DNA of 35,686 nucleotides from Bacteroidaceae bacterium (GCA_024697945.1 JAILRU010000085.1:1-35686), one strand, 5' to 3'; positions 5,930 to 14,805 are shown, numbered from the stretch's first letter. Notes: generated by a model from the letters alone, not told the origin. Translations and numbers: made by a program.

Positions 5930-7528
5930 TCATGGGCGCTTGGTCTGGAGCGGGCGGTACTGGATGCCCATAGCATCGAGGCGTTGAAGGTGTGCTTGGA
6001 GGCGGGGGAAGAAATCGTCCCAGTTCTGGTCCTTGCGGGGCGTCCAGGCTTTTTCTGCCAATGCCAAGGCGCGAGGGAATACCATCCACTGCATACGTGC
6101 TTCGGTTGGGATGCGCTCGCACCAGATGTTGGCCTGCATTCCCTTGATGAGTTTCAATTGCTCGGGGGTAAGGTCAACGGGTACGATGTCACCGTCGTAG
6201 ATGTGGCGCAGGGTGTTGTCGTCCTGAGCGTAGTCAAAATAGAGAAAGGTGAAGGGGCAGAGCACTACCTCGTTGCCCATTGCTGTGGATTTCTGTGTCA
6301 CGTCGGGGTGGTCGCCACGCCACCAGTGGACGGTAGCTGTCTTGGAGAGTCCGCCTTCCAGGATTTCATCCCAACCCAGGATGCGGCGTCCGTGGGCGTT
6401 GAAGTACTTCTCCATCCGCTTTGTGAACCACGCCTGCAACTCACTTACGTCCTTCAAACCTTCGCTTTGGATGCGCTTTTGGCATTCAGGACATTCCGAC
6501 CAGCGACGGCGGTTCACCTCGTCGCCTCCGATACTCACGTACTCATAGGGGAAGAGCTTGAAGACCTCGTCATAAACCTTCTCGGCAAACTCAATGGTGC
6601 TGTTGCGACCAAGACAGAGCGGTTCGCGGCCGTCCTGCGTACAACTGAGCCAACGGTAGCACCAGCATGCGGAACCATTATGTCCCGGCATATCGATTTC
6701 GGGAATCACGTCGATGCCACGCACGGCTGCATACTGCACTACGTTGCGAATCTCGTCCTGCGTATAGTAGCCACCATAGAGTTCACCAAAGCCCTCAACC
6801 TCCTTTATGAACTTCCAGGGAATAAGCATCGTGGGATTGTTCTCTTTGCTGGCACGTTCCAGGCACTGGCGGTCGTGGTAGTTGAAGCGGCGCCAAGCCA
6901 TCGTATCGCCAGTCAGTTCCGGATAAGCCTTGACCTCCATGCGGAAGCCCTCGTTGTCGGAGAGGTGCCAGTGGAACCTGTTGAGCTTATAGAGTGCCAT
7001 CTGGTCGAGCAGCCGCTTTGTCTCCTCCACGGAGAAGAAGTGGCGCACAGGGTCGAGCATCAGTCCGCGCCAATGGAAGTTGGGAGCATCCTTGATGGAG
7101 ACACAAGGAACAGACCCCCCACCCCCCTTTACGGGGAGTAACTGCCTCAGCGTGGCGATGCCGTTGATGATGCCACGATAGCTGTTGGCATAGACACGGA
7201 CACCCTTTTTGTCGCAATGGAGCTCGTAGTTCTCGGAGCGGTCCTTTCCTCCTTCGTCGAACGCAGAAATGATGCTAAGCTGTATCTTGCCCTTGCCTTG
7301 TTTGATTTTAAAGGACAGACCCGTTTCTTTTGTCAATATCTCCTGCAAATAAATGGCAGCAGGTTCCAGGCTCGCTTCATTATAGCCGATGGTCAGACCG
7401 TTCTTGATTTGGAACGCCCCCTCTCGCTCTGTGACAGATGTGGGCTTGGGAATGATGTTTACTGTTGCCATAGCTGTGCAGACGCACAGGAGCAGCAGAC
7501 TCAAGCATAATGTGATTCTCTTTTTCAT
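5930..7528 (-). CDS. glycoside hydrolase family 20, beta-N-acetylhexosaminidase
   Basis: A 532-residue secreted enzyme. The start is set at the ATG at 7526-7528, which opens a signal peptide (MKKRITLCLSLLLLCVCTAMA); the longer frame would begin in the promoter and add 28 odd residues. An N-terminal GH20b-like domain (IIPKPTSVTEREGAF) is followed by the TIM barrel: WRGLMLDPVRHF, LNRFHWHLSDNEGFR, VIPEIDMPGH, and the catalytic pair in GGDEV (Asp336-Glu337). GH20 enzymes release terminal GlcNAc or GalNAc by substrate-assisted catalysis. Mucin, host N-glycans or peptidoglycan fragments are possible substrates. It is the first gene of a pair with GH106. A glycine run (VKGGGGSVP, about 133-141) is encoded by a palindromic G-rich insert at 7115-7138. 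Confidence 0.95.
   Translation of the reverse strand: MKKRITLCLSLLLLCVCTAMATVNIIPKPTSVTEREGAFQIKNGLTIGYNEASLEPAAIYLQEILTKETGLSFKIKQGKGKIQLSIISAFDEGGKDRSENYELHCDKKGVRVYANSYRGIINGIATLRQLLPVKGGGGSVPCVSIKDAPNFHWRGLMLDPVRHFFSVEETKRLLDQMALYKLNRFHWHLSDNEGFRMEVKAYPELTGDTMAWRRFNYHDRQCLERASKENNPTMLIPWKFIKEVEGFGELYGGYYTQDEIRNVVQYAAVRGIDVIPEIDMPGHNGSACWCYRWLSCTQDGREPLCLGRNSTIEFAEKVYDEVFKLFPYEYVSIGGDEVNRRRWSECPECQKRIQSEGLKDVSELQAWFTKRMEKYFNAHGRRILGWDEILEGGLSKTATVHWWRGDHPDVTQKSTAMGNEVVLCPFTFLYFDYAQDDNTLRHIYDGDIVPVDLTPEQLKLIKGMQANIWCERIPTEARMQWMVFPRALALAEKAWTPRKDQNWDDFFPRLQAHLQRLDAMGIQYRPLQTKRP
7115..7138. repeat. G-rich palindromic insert in the GH20 gene
   Basis: On the coding strand a CCCC-GTAAA-GGGG hairpin runs into a further GGTGGGGGG tract, giving KGGGGS in the protein. 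A similar CCCCTT...AAGGGG hairpin lies between genes at 9410-9431. The insert stands out from the balanced composition of the gene. Confidence 0.45.
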
Positions 7529-7562
7529 TGTTGTTATGTATTTGTATGTCTGTTTGCGAGAA

Positions 7563-7570
7563 CAAAAGTA
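7563..7570 (-). promoter_or_regulatory. -7 element for the GH20-GH106 operon
   Basis: TACTTTTG on the minus strand fits TAnnTTTG and lies 34 bases before the GH20 start codon, leaving a leader of about 30 bases. The -33 region (near 7590) has only a TTTTC, so this half is weak. Confidence 0.55.
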
Positions 7571-7591
7571 CAAAAAAAATGAAGAAGTGAA

Positions 7592-7662
7592 AAGACAACA
7601 GACAACAGACAACGGACAATAGACAATTTTGAATTTATTAATTTTGAATTTTGAATTTATTG
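7592..7662. repeat. stutter repeats GACAACA and TTTTGAATT between genes
   Basis: Four to five copies of a 7-base unit (GACAACA, with variants GACAACG and GACAATA) at 7593-7626 run into TTTTGAATTTATT units (7627-7662). The region lies between divergent GH20 and der genes, and the -33 box of the der promoter lies within the second repeat type. Confidence 0.75.
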
Positions 7663-7673
7663 TTGTACCTTTG
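7642..7673 (+). promoter_or_regulatory. promoter of der
   Basis: TTTTG at 7642-7646, exactly 19 bases, then TACCTTTG at 7666-7673 followed by C. This is a close match to the Bacteroidetes housekeeping promoter. Transcription would start near 7678, about 15 bases before the der ATG. Confidence 0.85.
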
Positions 7674-7693
7674 CACGCGCAAATTGTATAGTT

Positions 7694-9004
7694 ATGTCAA
7701 ACATTGTAGCCATAGTAGGCCGGCCCAATGTGGGCAAGAGCACCCTTTTCAACCGCTTGACTCAGACACGGCACGCCATTGTCAGCGAAGAGGCAGGTAC
7801 CACCCGCGACCGTCAGTACGGCAAGTGCGAGTGGGGAAACCGCGAGTTCTCTGTTATCGATACCGGCGGATGGGTTGTGGGTAGTGATGATATTTTCGAA
7901 GAAGAGATACGCAAGCAAGTGGCACTCGCCACTGACGAGGCTGATGTCATCCTCTTTCTGGTCGATATCCAGAACGGTATAACCGACCTCGATGAGTCAG
8001 TGGCTGGCATCCTGCGCCGTTCGAAAAAGCCTGTCCTGCTCGTCTGCAACAAGATGGACAACAACGAGACGTACCTCGCAGCTGAGTTCTATTCGCTCGG
8101 TCTGGGCGACCCACAGTGCATCTCCGCAGCAACGGGAAGCGGGACGGGCGACTTGCTCGACCTCGTAGTCAGCCTCTTCCCAAAGGAGAGCGATACATTG
8201 CCCGACGAAAACATTCCCCGCTTCGCTGTTGTGGGACGTCCCAATGTCGGCAAGTCGAGCCTCGTCAATGCTTTCATCGGTGAGGAAAGGAACATCGTCA
8301 CTGACATAGCAGGCACCACCCGCGACAGTATCTACACTCGCTATGACAAGTTCGGTTTCGACTTCTATCTGGTCGATACAGCCGGCATTCGCAGGAAGAA
8401 CAAAGTTAGCGAGGACTTGGAGTTCTACAGTGTGATGCGTTCCATACGAAGCATCGAGAACAGCGATGTCTGCGTCCTGATGATTGATGCCACGAGAGGC
8501 ATTGAGACACAGGATCTCAACATCTTCCAGATTATACAGAAGAACCAGAAGAGTCTCGTCGTGGTGGTCAACAAATGGGACCTCGTGCCCGACAAGGACA
8601 ACAAGGTCATCAAGACGATGGAGGATGCCATTCGCGAACGCATGGCGCCCTTTACCGACTTCCCCATCATCTTCGGCTCTGCCCTGACGAAACAGCGCAT
8701 CTTCAAGGTGCTCGAGACAGCCAAGGATGTCTATGAAAACCGCACGCGCAAGGTTTCGGCGCACAAGTTGAACGAAGAGATGCTGCCTCTCATTGAAGCC
8801 TATCCGCCTCCATCCATGAAGGGCAAGTATATCAAGATAAAGTACTGCATGCAGATTCCCGACACCCGCGTGCCATCGTTCGTCTTCTACGCCAACCTGC
8901 CGCAGTACGTCAAGGAGCCCTACAAGCGCTTCCTCGAGAACAAGATACGCGAACGTTGGAACTTCACGGGATGCCCAATCAACATTTTTGTAAGGCAAAA
9001 ATGA
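7694..9004 (+). CDS. der: ribosome biogenesis GTPase Der (EngA)
   Basis: A 436-residue cytoplasmic protein with two tandem GTPase domains, the hallmark of Der. The first P-loop is GRPNVGKST (residues 8-16) with DTGGW and NKMD; the second is GRPNVGKSS (about 179-187) with DTAGI and NKWD. A C-terminal KH-like domain covers roughly the last 85 residues ([19 protein letters not shown]...). Der acts in late assembly of the 50S ribosomal subunit and is normally essential. The length is normal. A strong promoter lies just upstream. The downstream lipoprotein starts 22 bases after the stop, across an AATGAAAA stutter, so the two may be co-transcribed. Confidence 0.98.
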   Translation: MSNIVAIVGRPNVGKSTLFNRLTQTRHAIVSEEAGTTRDRQYGKCEWGNREFSVIDTGGWVVGSDDIFEEEIRKQVALATDEADVILFLVDIQNGITDLDESVAGILRRSKKPVLLVCNKMDNNETYLAAEFYSLGLGDPQCISAATGSGTGDLLDLVVSLFPKESDTLPDENIPRFAVVGRPNVGKSSLVNAFIGEERNIVTDIAGTTRDSIYTRYDKFGFDFYLVDTAGIRRKNKVSEDLEFYSVMRSIRSIENSDVCVLMIDATRGIETQDLNIFQIIQKNQKSLVVVVNKWDLVPDKDNKVIKTMEDAIRERMAPFTDFPIIFGSALTKQRIFKVLETAKDVYENRTRKVSAHKLNEEMLPLIEAYPPPSMKGKYIKIKYCMQIPDTRVPSFVFYANLPQYVKEPYKRFLENKIRERWNFTGCPINIFVRQK

Positions 9005-9025
9005 ATGAAAAATGAAAAGTGAAAA

Positions 9026-9406
9026 ATGAAAAAGGCTGTTGTCTGTTGTCTGTTGACTGTTGTCCTTTTTGCCTGCAAAAAGGGTCTCATGACGCATGAG
9101 GCTGTCCGTAAGGCTGCTGTGCAGTACTATACTATGCTCATCAAGGGAGACTATGATGGCTTTGTGAACGGCTATGCAGATGCTGAAAGTTTTCCCGACG
9201 ACTTCCGCAGTCAGCTTGTGGATGCCACGGCACAATTCATGGCAAACGATGACATGAGGAATCTGCGCAGTGTGTCGGCTCTGAATGACAGCTTGGGTGC
9301 AGACAGCACAGCTTACGTCAGGCTGCAACTGCTATTCTCTGACAGTACCAGCGAGCATATAGAAATGTCCCTCGTGCTGATGGAAGACGGGTGGAAGATG
9401 AGGTAA
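9026..9406 (+). CDS. small lipoprotein, DUF4878-like
   Basis: 126 residues. The N-terminus MKKAVVCCLLTVVLFAC ends in a lipobox (LFAC, Cys17), so the mature protein is probably lipid-anchored. The remaining 109 residues (AVRKAAVQYYTMLIKGDYDGFVNGY... and a final EDGWKMR) have the alpha-helix-then-sheet pattern of NTF2-like DUF4878 lipoproteins, whose function is not known. The stop lies 59 bases before the M16 peptidase start. The signal-peptide codons are themselves built from the repeat GTTGTCT (9038-9063), the complement of the border repeat seen at 7593-7626. Confidence 0.75.
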   Translation: MKKAVVCCLLTVVLFACKKGLMTHEAVRKAAVQYYTMLIKGDYDGFVNGYADAESFPDDFRSQLVDATAQFMANDDMRNLRSVSALNDSLGADSTAYVRLQLLFSDSTSEHIEMSLVLMEDGWKMR

Positions 9407-9465
9407 AGCCCCTTAACCTCCTTCAAGGGGAACAATTCAAAATGTATAAATTCAAAATTCAAAAT

Positions 9466-12261
9466 ATGAAACGACAGTTATTATTTATTGTTTATTGTTT
9501 AGTGTTTATTAGTGTTGGCGCTCAGCAGATGCCGCCTGTTCCTATGGATCCTGCCGTCAAGGTGGGCAAACTGGAGAATGGTCTAACCTATTACATCCGC
9601 CATAACGAGTGGCCGGAGAAGCGCTGCGACTTCTACATCGCCCAGCGCGTTGGTTCTATGCAGGAGGAGGACGACCAGCGCGGTCTTGCCCACTTCCTGG
9701 AGCACATGTGCTTCAACGGCACGACCCACTTCCCTGGTGATGCCCTGAAGCAGTATTTGGAGCGCATTGGCGTAAAGTTCGGTGAGAACCTGAATGCCTA
9801 TACTTCCTTCGACGAGACTGTCTATAATATAAATAATGTGAACGTAGAGACAGCCGGTGCCATCGATTCCTGTCTGCTCATCCTGCACGACTGGAGCCAT
9901 GACCTCTCGCTCGAAGACAAGGAAATCGACAAGGAGCGTGGTGTCATTGAAGAAGAGTGGCGTGTGCGCCGCAGTGCTGATATGCGTCTCATCGAGGCAG
10001 CCCTGCCTGCTCTATACAAGGACAGCAAGTACGCCAACCGTATGCCCATCGGTACGATGGAGGTGGTGAAAAACTTCCCCTACGAGACCCTTCGCAGCTA
10101 CTACCGTCGCTGGTACCGTCCCGACCTGCAGGCACTTGTTGTTGTGGGTGATGTTGACCCCGATGCCATCGAGCAGAAGTTGAAGGACATGTTTGCCGAC
10201 ATAGCTCCCGCTCCAGCCGATGCTGCTGTTCGTGAGGAATTCCCTGTGCCCGATAATCAGGAGCCGCTCATCTTCATAGGCAAGGACAAGGAATACACCA
10301 GCATGGGGGCAAACATCATGTTCAAGAGCGACCCAATACCTCGCGAGATGAAGGGAACCATGGCATACATTGTGGCAGATTTCATGGAGGATGCTATCGC
10401 TGGCATGCTTAACGAGCGTCTTGGCGAGATTACTCGCAAGGCTGATGCTCCCTTCTCGGGAGCTGGCATCATGTTCGGCAACTACGTTGTGGCAAAGACC
10501 AAAGATGCCCTTACCCTCGACATCAGCATGAAGGAGGGACGATATGCAGAGGGCATCAAAGCCGCCTATCGCGAACTGCTTCGTGCCGTTCGTGGCGGTT
10601 TCACCGAGAGCGAGTACGACCGCTTCAAGCAGGAATATCTCTCGCAGATTGATGCAGCATACGAGGCTCGCGACAAGCGTACAAACACCTCGTTCGTCAA
10701 TGCCTACGTCCGTCATTTCCTCGACAACGTACCAGCTCCCGGCATCGAGTGGACACACCAAATGATGCAGCAAATAGTGCCGGTCATTCCCCTGGAGAAC
10801 ATCAATCAGGCCATTGCAAGCCTGTCTTCGGACAATCGTGCCATTCTGGTCTTCATGCCCGACAAGGAGGGCCTCGTCTGTCCGACCGAACAGGAAATAT
10901 TGTCCGCACTTACGGAGGTGGATGCCGAGGAGATAGAAGCCTTTACGGAAGAAGTCAGCACAGAGCCTTTGGTGCCCGAGCTGAAAAGCAAGGTAAAGGT
11001 CAAGAAAATAAAGGACGACATCTATGGCTCCAAGCTCATCACCCTGAGCAACGGCATGAAGATTCACGTCAAACAGACCGACTACAGTCCCAACAGGATA
11101 AACTTCCGCGCAATCTCCTGGGGCGGCAACAGTCTTTACAGCAACGACGAGTACATCAACACCAGCAACCTCGGACTGGTTCATACAGGAGGTATAGGGA
11201 ACTTCTCTGCTACTGAACTGAACAAGAAGCTTGCTGGCAAACAGGTAGGTGTTTCGTCAAGTGTAGGTTCCCGCTCCGAATCCGTCGATGGACATTGTGT
11301 GAAGAAGGACCTCGAAACGATGCTTCAGCTCGTTTACCTTAACTTCACATCTCCACGTCGCGACGATGATGCCTTTACCTCTGCGATGGAGCGTACACGC
11401 AATGCCCTGAAGAATCAGGAGCTCAGTCCGCAAACCACCCTCCAGGACAGCATCATCAGTGTGGTATATGATAATAATGTACGTGCAAAGCGTATGAAGG
11501 AAGCAGACCTCGACCGCATCAACTACGACCGCCTGCTTGATATCTATCGCGAACGCTTTGCCAATGCCGGTGACTTCGAGTTCTTTATGGTGGGCGACGT
11601 CAATGCCGACTCTGTCGCTCCACTGTTGGCAAAGTATCTCGGAGCACTTCCTGCAAAGGGCAAGAAAGAAGCATACAAGGTCATCGACCAACGGATGAGG
11701 AAGGGCGAACGCGAGTGCTACTTCACCAAGGAGCAGGACACGCCTAACTCACTGAACGTCTTCCTCTATCATACTCCCATGAAGGAGACACTGAGGAACG
11801 ACGTCTTGGTTGACATGCTCCAGCAGGCCATGACGATGCTCTACACAGAGAGTGTCCGCGAGGACAACGGCGGTGCTTACGGCGTACCTGTAAATGCTGG
11901 CCTCATGGACTATCCTGAAGAGATTGCAACCGCACAGATTGTCCTGCCAACAGCTCCCGAAAAGCGCATCGCCATGACGGACATCGTCAACAATGGCATC
12001 AAGCAGATAATGGAGCAGGGTCCTACGGAGGAGAACCTTGGCAAGATAAAGGAGTACATGCTCCGCTCGCACCAGGAGAACCTGAAGGACAACGGCTATT
12101 GGATGACCAGACTCATCTCCAAGACACGTTTCGACCAGGAGTTCGTCGAAGGTTATGAAGATTGCGTACAAAGTGTTACCGTCGAGGACATCAAGCAAGT
12201 GGCACAGCAAATCTTCGGCTCCGGCAACCGCCTCGTCGTAAGCATGGAAACACCGCAATAG
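9466..12261 (+). CDS. M16 family zinc metallopeptidase (insulinase-like), two-domain
   Basis: 931 residues. The start is placed at the ATG at 9466 because it opens a signal peptide (MKRQLLFIVYCLVFISVGAQ); upstream in-frame ATGs would translate a repeat. The N-terminal half has the inverted zinc motif HFLEH (76-80) and the downstream acidic partner in GVIEEEWR (about 159-166). The C-terminal half (from about residue 520, TLSNGMKIHVKQTDYSPN) repeats the fold without the zinc motif, as is usual for pitrilysin-type full-length proteins. These periplasmic or outer-membrane-facing enzymes degrade peptides. Its place between der and mlaE has no obvious functional meaning. The stop codon sits inside a CATAGTC/CATAGTT border repeat. 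Confidence 0.95.
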   Translation: MKRQLLFIVYCLVFISVGAQQMPPVPMDPAVKVGKLENGLTYYIRHNEWPEKRCDFYIAQRVGSMQEEDDQRGLAHFLEHMCFNGTTHFPGDALKQYLERIGVKFGENLNAYTSFDETVYNINNVNVETAGAIDSCLLILHDWSHDLSLEDKEIDKERGVIEEEWRVRRSADMRLIEAALPALYKDSKYANRMPIGTMEVVKNFPYETLRSYYRRWYRPDLQALVVVGDVDPDAIEQKLKDMFADIAPAPADAAVREEFPVPDNQEPLIFIGKDKEYTSMGANIMFKSDPIPREMKGTMAYIVADFMEDAIAGMLNERLGEITRKADAPFSGAGIMFGNYVVAKTKDALTLDISMKEGRYAEGIKAAYRELLRAVRGGFTESEYDRFKQEYLSQIDAAYEARDKRTNTSFVNAYVRHFLDNVPAPGIEWTHQMMQQIVPVIPLENINQAIASLSSDNRAILVFMPDKEGLVCPTEQEILSALTEVDAEEIEAFTEEVSTEPLVPELKSKVKVKKIKDDIYGSKLITLSNGMKIHVKQTDYSPNRINFRAISWGGNSLYSNDEYINTSNLGLVHTGGIGNFSATELNKKLAGKQVGVSSSVGSRSESVDGHCVKKDLETMLQLVYLNFTSPRRDDDAFTSAMERTRNALKNQELSPQTTLQDSIISVVYDNNVRAKRMKEADLDRINYDRLLDIYRERFANAGDFEFFMVGDVNADSVAPLLAKYLGALPAKGKKEAYKVIDQRMRKGERECYFTKEQDTPNSLNVFLYHTPMKETLRNDVLVDMLQQAMTMLYTESVREDNGGAYGVPVNAGLMDYPEEIATAQIVLPTAPEKRIAMTDIVNNGIKQIMEQGPTEENLGKIKEYMLRSHQENLKDNGYWMTRLISKTRFDQEFVEGYEDCVQSVTVEDIKQVAQQIFGSGNRLVVSMETPQ

Positions 12262-12322
12262 TCCATAGTTCATAGTCCATAGTTCATAGTTTATTTATCA
12301 TTTAGCGCGAAGCGCGCATAGT
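12256..12322. repeat. CATAGTCCATAGTT border repeat and GCGCGAAGCGCGC palindrome
   Basis: Alternating CCATAGT and TCATAGT units follow the M16 stop codon directly, then a short palindrome GCGCGAAGCGCGC at 12306-12318 precedes mlaE. The same CATAGTCCATAGTT phrase occurs once more at 5896-5909, just upstream of the GH106 start codon. Confidence 0.7.
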
Positions 12323-12325
12323 TCT

Positions 12326-13069
12326 GTGTTTATATTGAATTGGCTGGCCGCCTTTGGCCGATATTTGCAGCTCATGGGACGGGTGCTGAGCATCCCCGAG
12401 CGTTGGCGTATGTTCATGCGGCAGTATGTCCGTGAGATGGGCTCGCTCGGTGTTGACTCCATCGGCATTGTGCTGCTCATCAGCTTCTTCATCGGTGCCG
12501 TCATCTGCATCCAGATTAAGCTCAACATCCAGAGTCCCTGGATGCCCACCTTCACCACCGGCTACACCACACGCGAGATCATGCTGCTGGAGTTCTCATC
12601 GAGCATCATGTGTCTCATCCTGGCGGGCAAGGTCGGCTCGAACATCGCATCCGAGATAGGCACCATGCGCGTCACCCAGCAGATTGATGCCCTCGAAATC
12701 ATGGGCGTCAACTCCGCCTCGTTCCTCATCCTGCCCAAGGTGATAGGCATGATGACGATGATACCCTTCCTCGTAGTGTTCAGCATCGTCTCCGGCTTCA
12801 TCGGAGCATACGCCACCGCCATTGCTGGCATCATCACGCCCGACGACCTGACCATCGGCCTGCTGCACAGCTTCAATTCCTGGTACGTGTGGATGAGCAT
12901 CATCAAGAGCATCGTTTTCGCCTTCATCATCAGCAGCGTAGCCTCATATCACGGCTACTTCGTGGAGGGCGGCAGCTTCGACGTCGGCAAGGCCAGCACC
13001 AACGCCGTCGTATCGAGCAGCATGCTCATCCTCTTCTCCGATATTTTCCTGACACAACTGTTAAGTTAA
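12326..13069 (+). CDS. mlaE: MlaE family ABC transporter permease
   Basis: 247 residues with about five or six hydrophobic segments. Family features are the amphipathic N-terminus (FGRYLQLMGRVLS), the segment GAVICIQIKLNI, EFSSSIMCLILAGKVGSNIASEIGTM and the conserved EQIDAL-like QQIDALEIMGV. MlaE forms the inner-membrane channel of the Mla phospholipid transport system that keeps outer-membrane lipid asymmetry. The start is GTG at 12326 (no in-frame ATG appears until Met17, inside the conserved region); TTG at 12335 is an alternative. mlaF follows 57 bases downstream. No MCE-domain substrate-binding protein (MlaD) occurs in the window. Confidence 0.93.
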   Translation: MFILNWLAAFGRYLQLMGRVLSIPERWRMFMRQYVREMGSLGVDSIGIVLLISFFIGAVICIQIKLNIQSPWMPTFTTGYTTREIMLLEFSSSIMCLILAGKVGSNIASEIGTMRVTQQIDALEIMGVNSASFLILPKVIGMMTMIPFLVVFSIVSGFIGAYATAIAGIITPDDLTIGLLHSFNSWYVWMSIIKSIVFAFIISSVASYHGYFVEGGSFDVGKASTNAVVSSSMLILFSDIFLTQLLS

Positions 13070-13124
13070 TAGTAAAGAGTTAAGAGGAGTGAAGAGTGAA
13101 GAGTTAAGAAAAAGAGTTAAGAAA
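13070..13124. repeat. AGAGTTAAGA/AGAGTGAAG stutter between mlaE and mlaF
   Basis: Five or so copies of a GAGTTAAGA/GAGTGAA unit fill the 57-base gap between the mlaE stop and the mlaF start. No promoter or hairpin is visible, so the gap looks like pure repeat. Confidence 0.7.
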
Positions 13125-13126
13125 AT

Positions 13127-13888
13127 ATGATTGAGGTTCAGCATTTATACAAGAGTTTTGATGACCGCGACATCCTCATGGATATCAACATGGTCTTCCG
13201 CGACGGGCGGACCAACCTCATCATCGGTCAGTCCGGCTCCGGCAAGACGGTGCTGATGAAGAACATCGTAGGGCTCTTCACTCCCACTCGCGGCAAGATA
13301 CTCTACGACGGCCGCGACTTCGTGAAGATGGACAAGCGCGAGCGCGTCATGCTGCGGCGCGAGATGGGCATGATATTCCAGAGTGCAGCCCTCTTCGACT
13401 CCATGTCGGTGCTGGAGAACGTCATGTTCCCCCTCGACATGTTCTCCGATATGAATCTGACTGACCGCGTGCGGCGAGCCCGTTTCTGCCTGGAGCGCGT
13501 CAACCTGAAGGGAGCGGAAGACAAGATGCCGGGCGAAATAAGCGGCGGCATGCAAAAGCGCGTAGCCATCGCCCGTGCCATCGCCCTCAACCCCAAGTAC
13601 CTCTTCTGCGACGAGCCCAACTCCGGCCTCGACCCAAAGACCAGCCTCGTCATCGACGAACTCATCAGCAGCATCACCCACGAGTACGGCATGACCACCA
13701 TCATCAACACCCACGACATGAACTCCGTACTGGGCATTGGCGAGAGCATCCTCTACATCTGCGACGGGCACAAAGAGTGGGAAGGCTCGAAAGACGAAAT
13801 CATGTCTGCCACCAACGAGAAACTCAACTCCTTCATCTTCGCCAGCGACCTGCTCCGCAAGGTCAAAGAAGAAGGGACAAAGAATTAG
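13127..13888 (+). CDS. mlaF: MlaF family ABC transporter ATP-binding protein
   Basis: 253 residues, one complete ABC ATPase domain: Walker A GQSGSGKT (34-41), Q-loop FQSAALFD (84-91), signature ISGGMQKR (138-145), Walker B YLFCDEP (158-164) and switch histidine in INTHDMNS (about 193-200). The variant signature GGMQKR and the NSGLDP D-loop are typical of MlaF, which powers MlaE in moving phospholipids between membranes. It sits in the cytoplasm at the inner membrane. It is followed by a 137-base gap with nested inverted repeats before lptB. Confidence 0.95.
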   Translation: MIEVQHLYKSFDDRDILMDINMVFRDGRTNLIIGQSGSGKTVLMKNIVGLFTPTRGKILYDGRDFVKMDKRERVMLRREMGMIFQSAALFDSMSVLENVMFPLDMFSDMNLTDRVRRARFCLERVNLKGAEDKMPGEISGGMQKRVAIARAIALNPKYLFCDEPNSGLDPKTSLVIDELISSITHEYGMTTIINTHDMNSVLGIGESILYICDGHKEWEGSKDEIMSATNEKLNSFIFASDLLRKVKEEGTKN

Positions 13889-14009
13889 GAAGTTAAAGAA
13901 GTTAGAGGAAGTTAAAGGACGATAGTTCTTGCAACCTGAGAACAGCATCCCAAAGGTATTGTCCTTTAACTCCCCAGCGAGCACAGCGAGCGATAACTTC
14001 TTTAACTCC
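13889..14009. repeat. nested inverted repeats between mlaF and lptB
   Basis: The outer arms, GGAAGTTAAAGAAGTTAG just after the mlaF stop and TAACTTCTTTAACTCC near 13993-14008, are complementary over about 15 of 16 bases. Inner arms AGTTAAAGGAC (13911-13921) and GTCCTTTAACT (13960-13970) pair perfectly. The loop carries no gene. The whole spacer could fold into one long stem with an internal side region that includes the phrase AGCGAGCACAGCGAGCG. Confidence 0.65.
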
Positions 14010-14025
14010 ACAAAATAAACATACT

Positions 14026-14805
14026 ATGGAACAAGAGTGTTTGCAGCTTCGTAGCGAAGGCCTTGTCAAGATATACGGCAAGCGCACAGTGGTGAACAAC
14101 GTCACCTTCAATGTCCGTCAGGGCGAGATAGTCGGTCTGCTCGGACCAAACGGTGCCGGCAAGACCACCTCCTTCTACATGACCACTGGATTGGTACTTC
14201 CCAATGCCGGACACATCTACCTGGGCGACGAGGAGATAACCAACCTGCCCGTCTATCAGCGGGCCCGTCGCGGCATCGGCTACCTGGCACAGGAAGCCAG
14301 CGTCTTCCGCAAGATGAGTGTAGAGGACAACATAGCCAGCGTTCTGGAGATGACGACAAAGACACGCGAGGAGCAGCGCGAGAAGCTCGAGAGCCTCATC
14401 AGCGAGTTCCACCTCGAGAAGGTGCGCCGTAACCTGGGCGACCAACTCAGCGGTGGCGAGCGTCGCCGAACCGAGATAGCCCGCTGTCTGGCCATCGACC
14501 CCAAGTTCATCATGCTTGACGAGCCCTTTGCCGGCGTTGACCCCATCGCCGTCGAGGATATCCAGTACATAGTCTGGAAGCTCAAGCAGCGCAACATAGG
14601 CGTCCTCATCACCGACCACAATGTCGAGGAGACCCTCTGCATCACCGACCGCGCCTATCTCCTCTTCGAGGGGCAGATACTCTTCCACGGCACACCGCAG
14701 GAGCTCAGCGTCAACCCTGTCGTCCTCGACCAGTACCTCACCCGCAGCTTCGTCCTGCGCCTCAAGGACTTCCAGAAAATCGACGAACAGCGCAATAATT
14801 CTTAA
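14026..14805 (+). CDS. lptB: LPS export ABC transporter ATP-binding protein LptB
   Basis: 259 residues: Walker [10 protein letters not shown] (40-48), Q-loop [17 protein letters not shown] (86-102), signature LSGGERRR (141-148), Walker [14 protein letters not shown] (161-173) and switch histidine in [10 protein letters not shown] (about 195-204). The sequence [10 protein letters not shown] and the [13 protein letters not shown] segment are characteristic of LptB, the ATPase of the LptB2FGC complex that pulls lipopolysaccharide out of the inner membrane. LptF, LptG and LptC are not in the window, as is common in Bacteroidales. It lies downstream of mlaEF, in a block of lipid-transport ATPases. 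It is followed after 51 bases by the ECF sigma gene, which appears to have its own promoter. Confidence 0.96.
   Translation: MEQECLQLRSEGLVKIYGKRTVVNNVTFNVRQGEIVGLLGPNGAGKTTSFYMTTGLVLPNAGHIYLGDEEITNLPVYQRARRGIGYLAQEASVFRKMSVEDNIASVLEMTTKTREEQREKLESLISEFHLEKVRRNLGDQLSGGERRRTEIARCLAIDPKFIMLDEPFAGVDPIAVEDIQYIVWKLKQRNIGVLITDHNVEETLCITDRAYLLFEGQILFHGTPQELSVNPVVLDQYLTRSFVLRLKDFQKIDEQRNNS

Noticed and set aside
3742..7141. Long plus-strand frames (326 and 385 codons) opposite GH106 and GH20
   Set aside because: Both are mirror frames of well-supported glycoside hydrolase genes and have no start-region signal or family pattern.
7529..7612. Longer GH20 start adding 28 residues
   Set aside because: The extension would be translated from the promoter box and the stutter repeat. 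The ATG at 7528 opens a normal signal peptide.
7997..9328. 443-codon open frame on the minus strand opposite der
   Set aside because: It is antisense to der and the lipoprotein, and its product shows no motif. The frame is open because of codon bias in the real genes.
9391..9465. Longer M16 start adding 25 residues and overlapping the lipoprotein gene
   Set aside because: The extra residues come from the AATTCAAAAT repeat and would mask the signal peptide.
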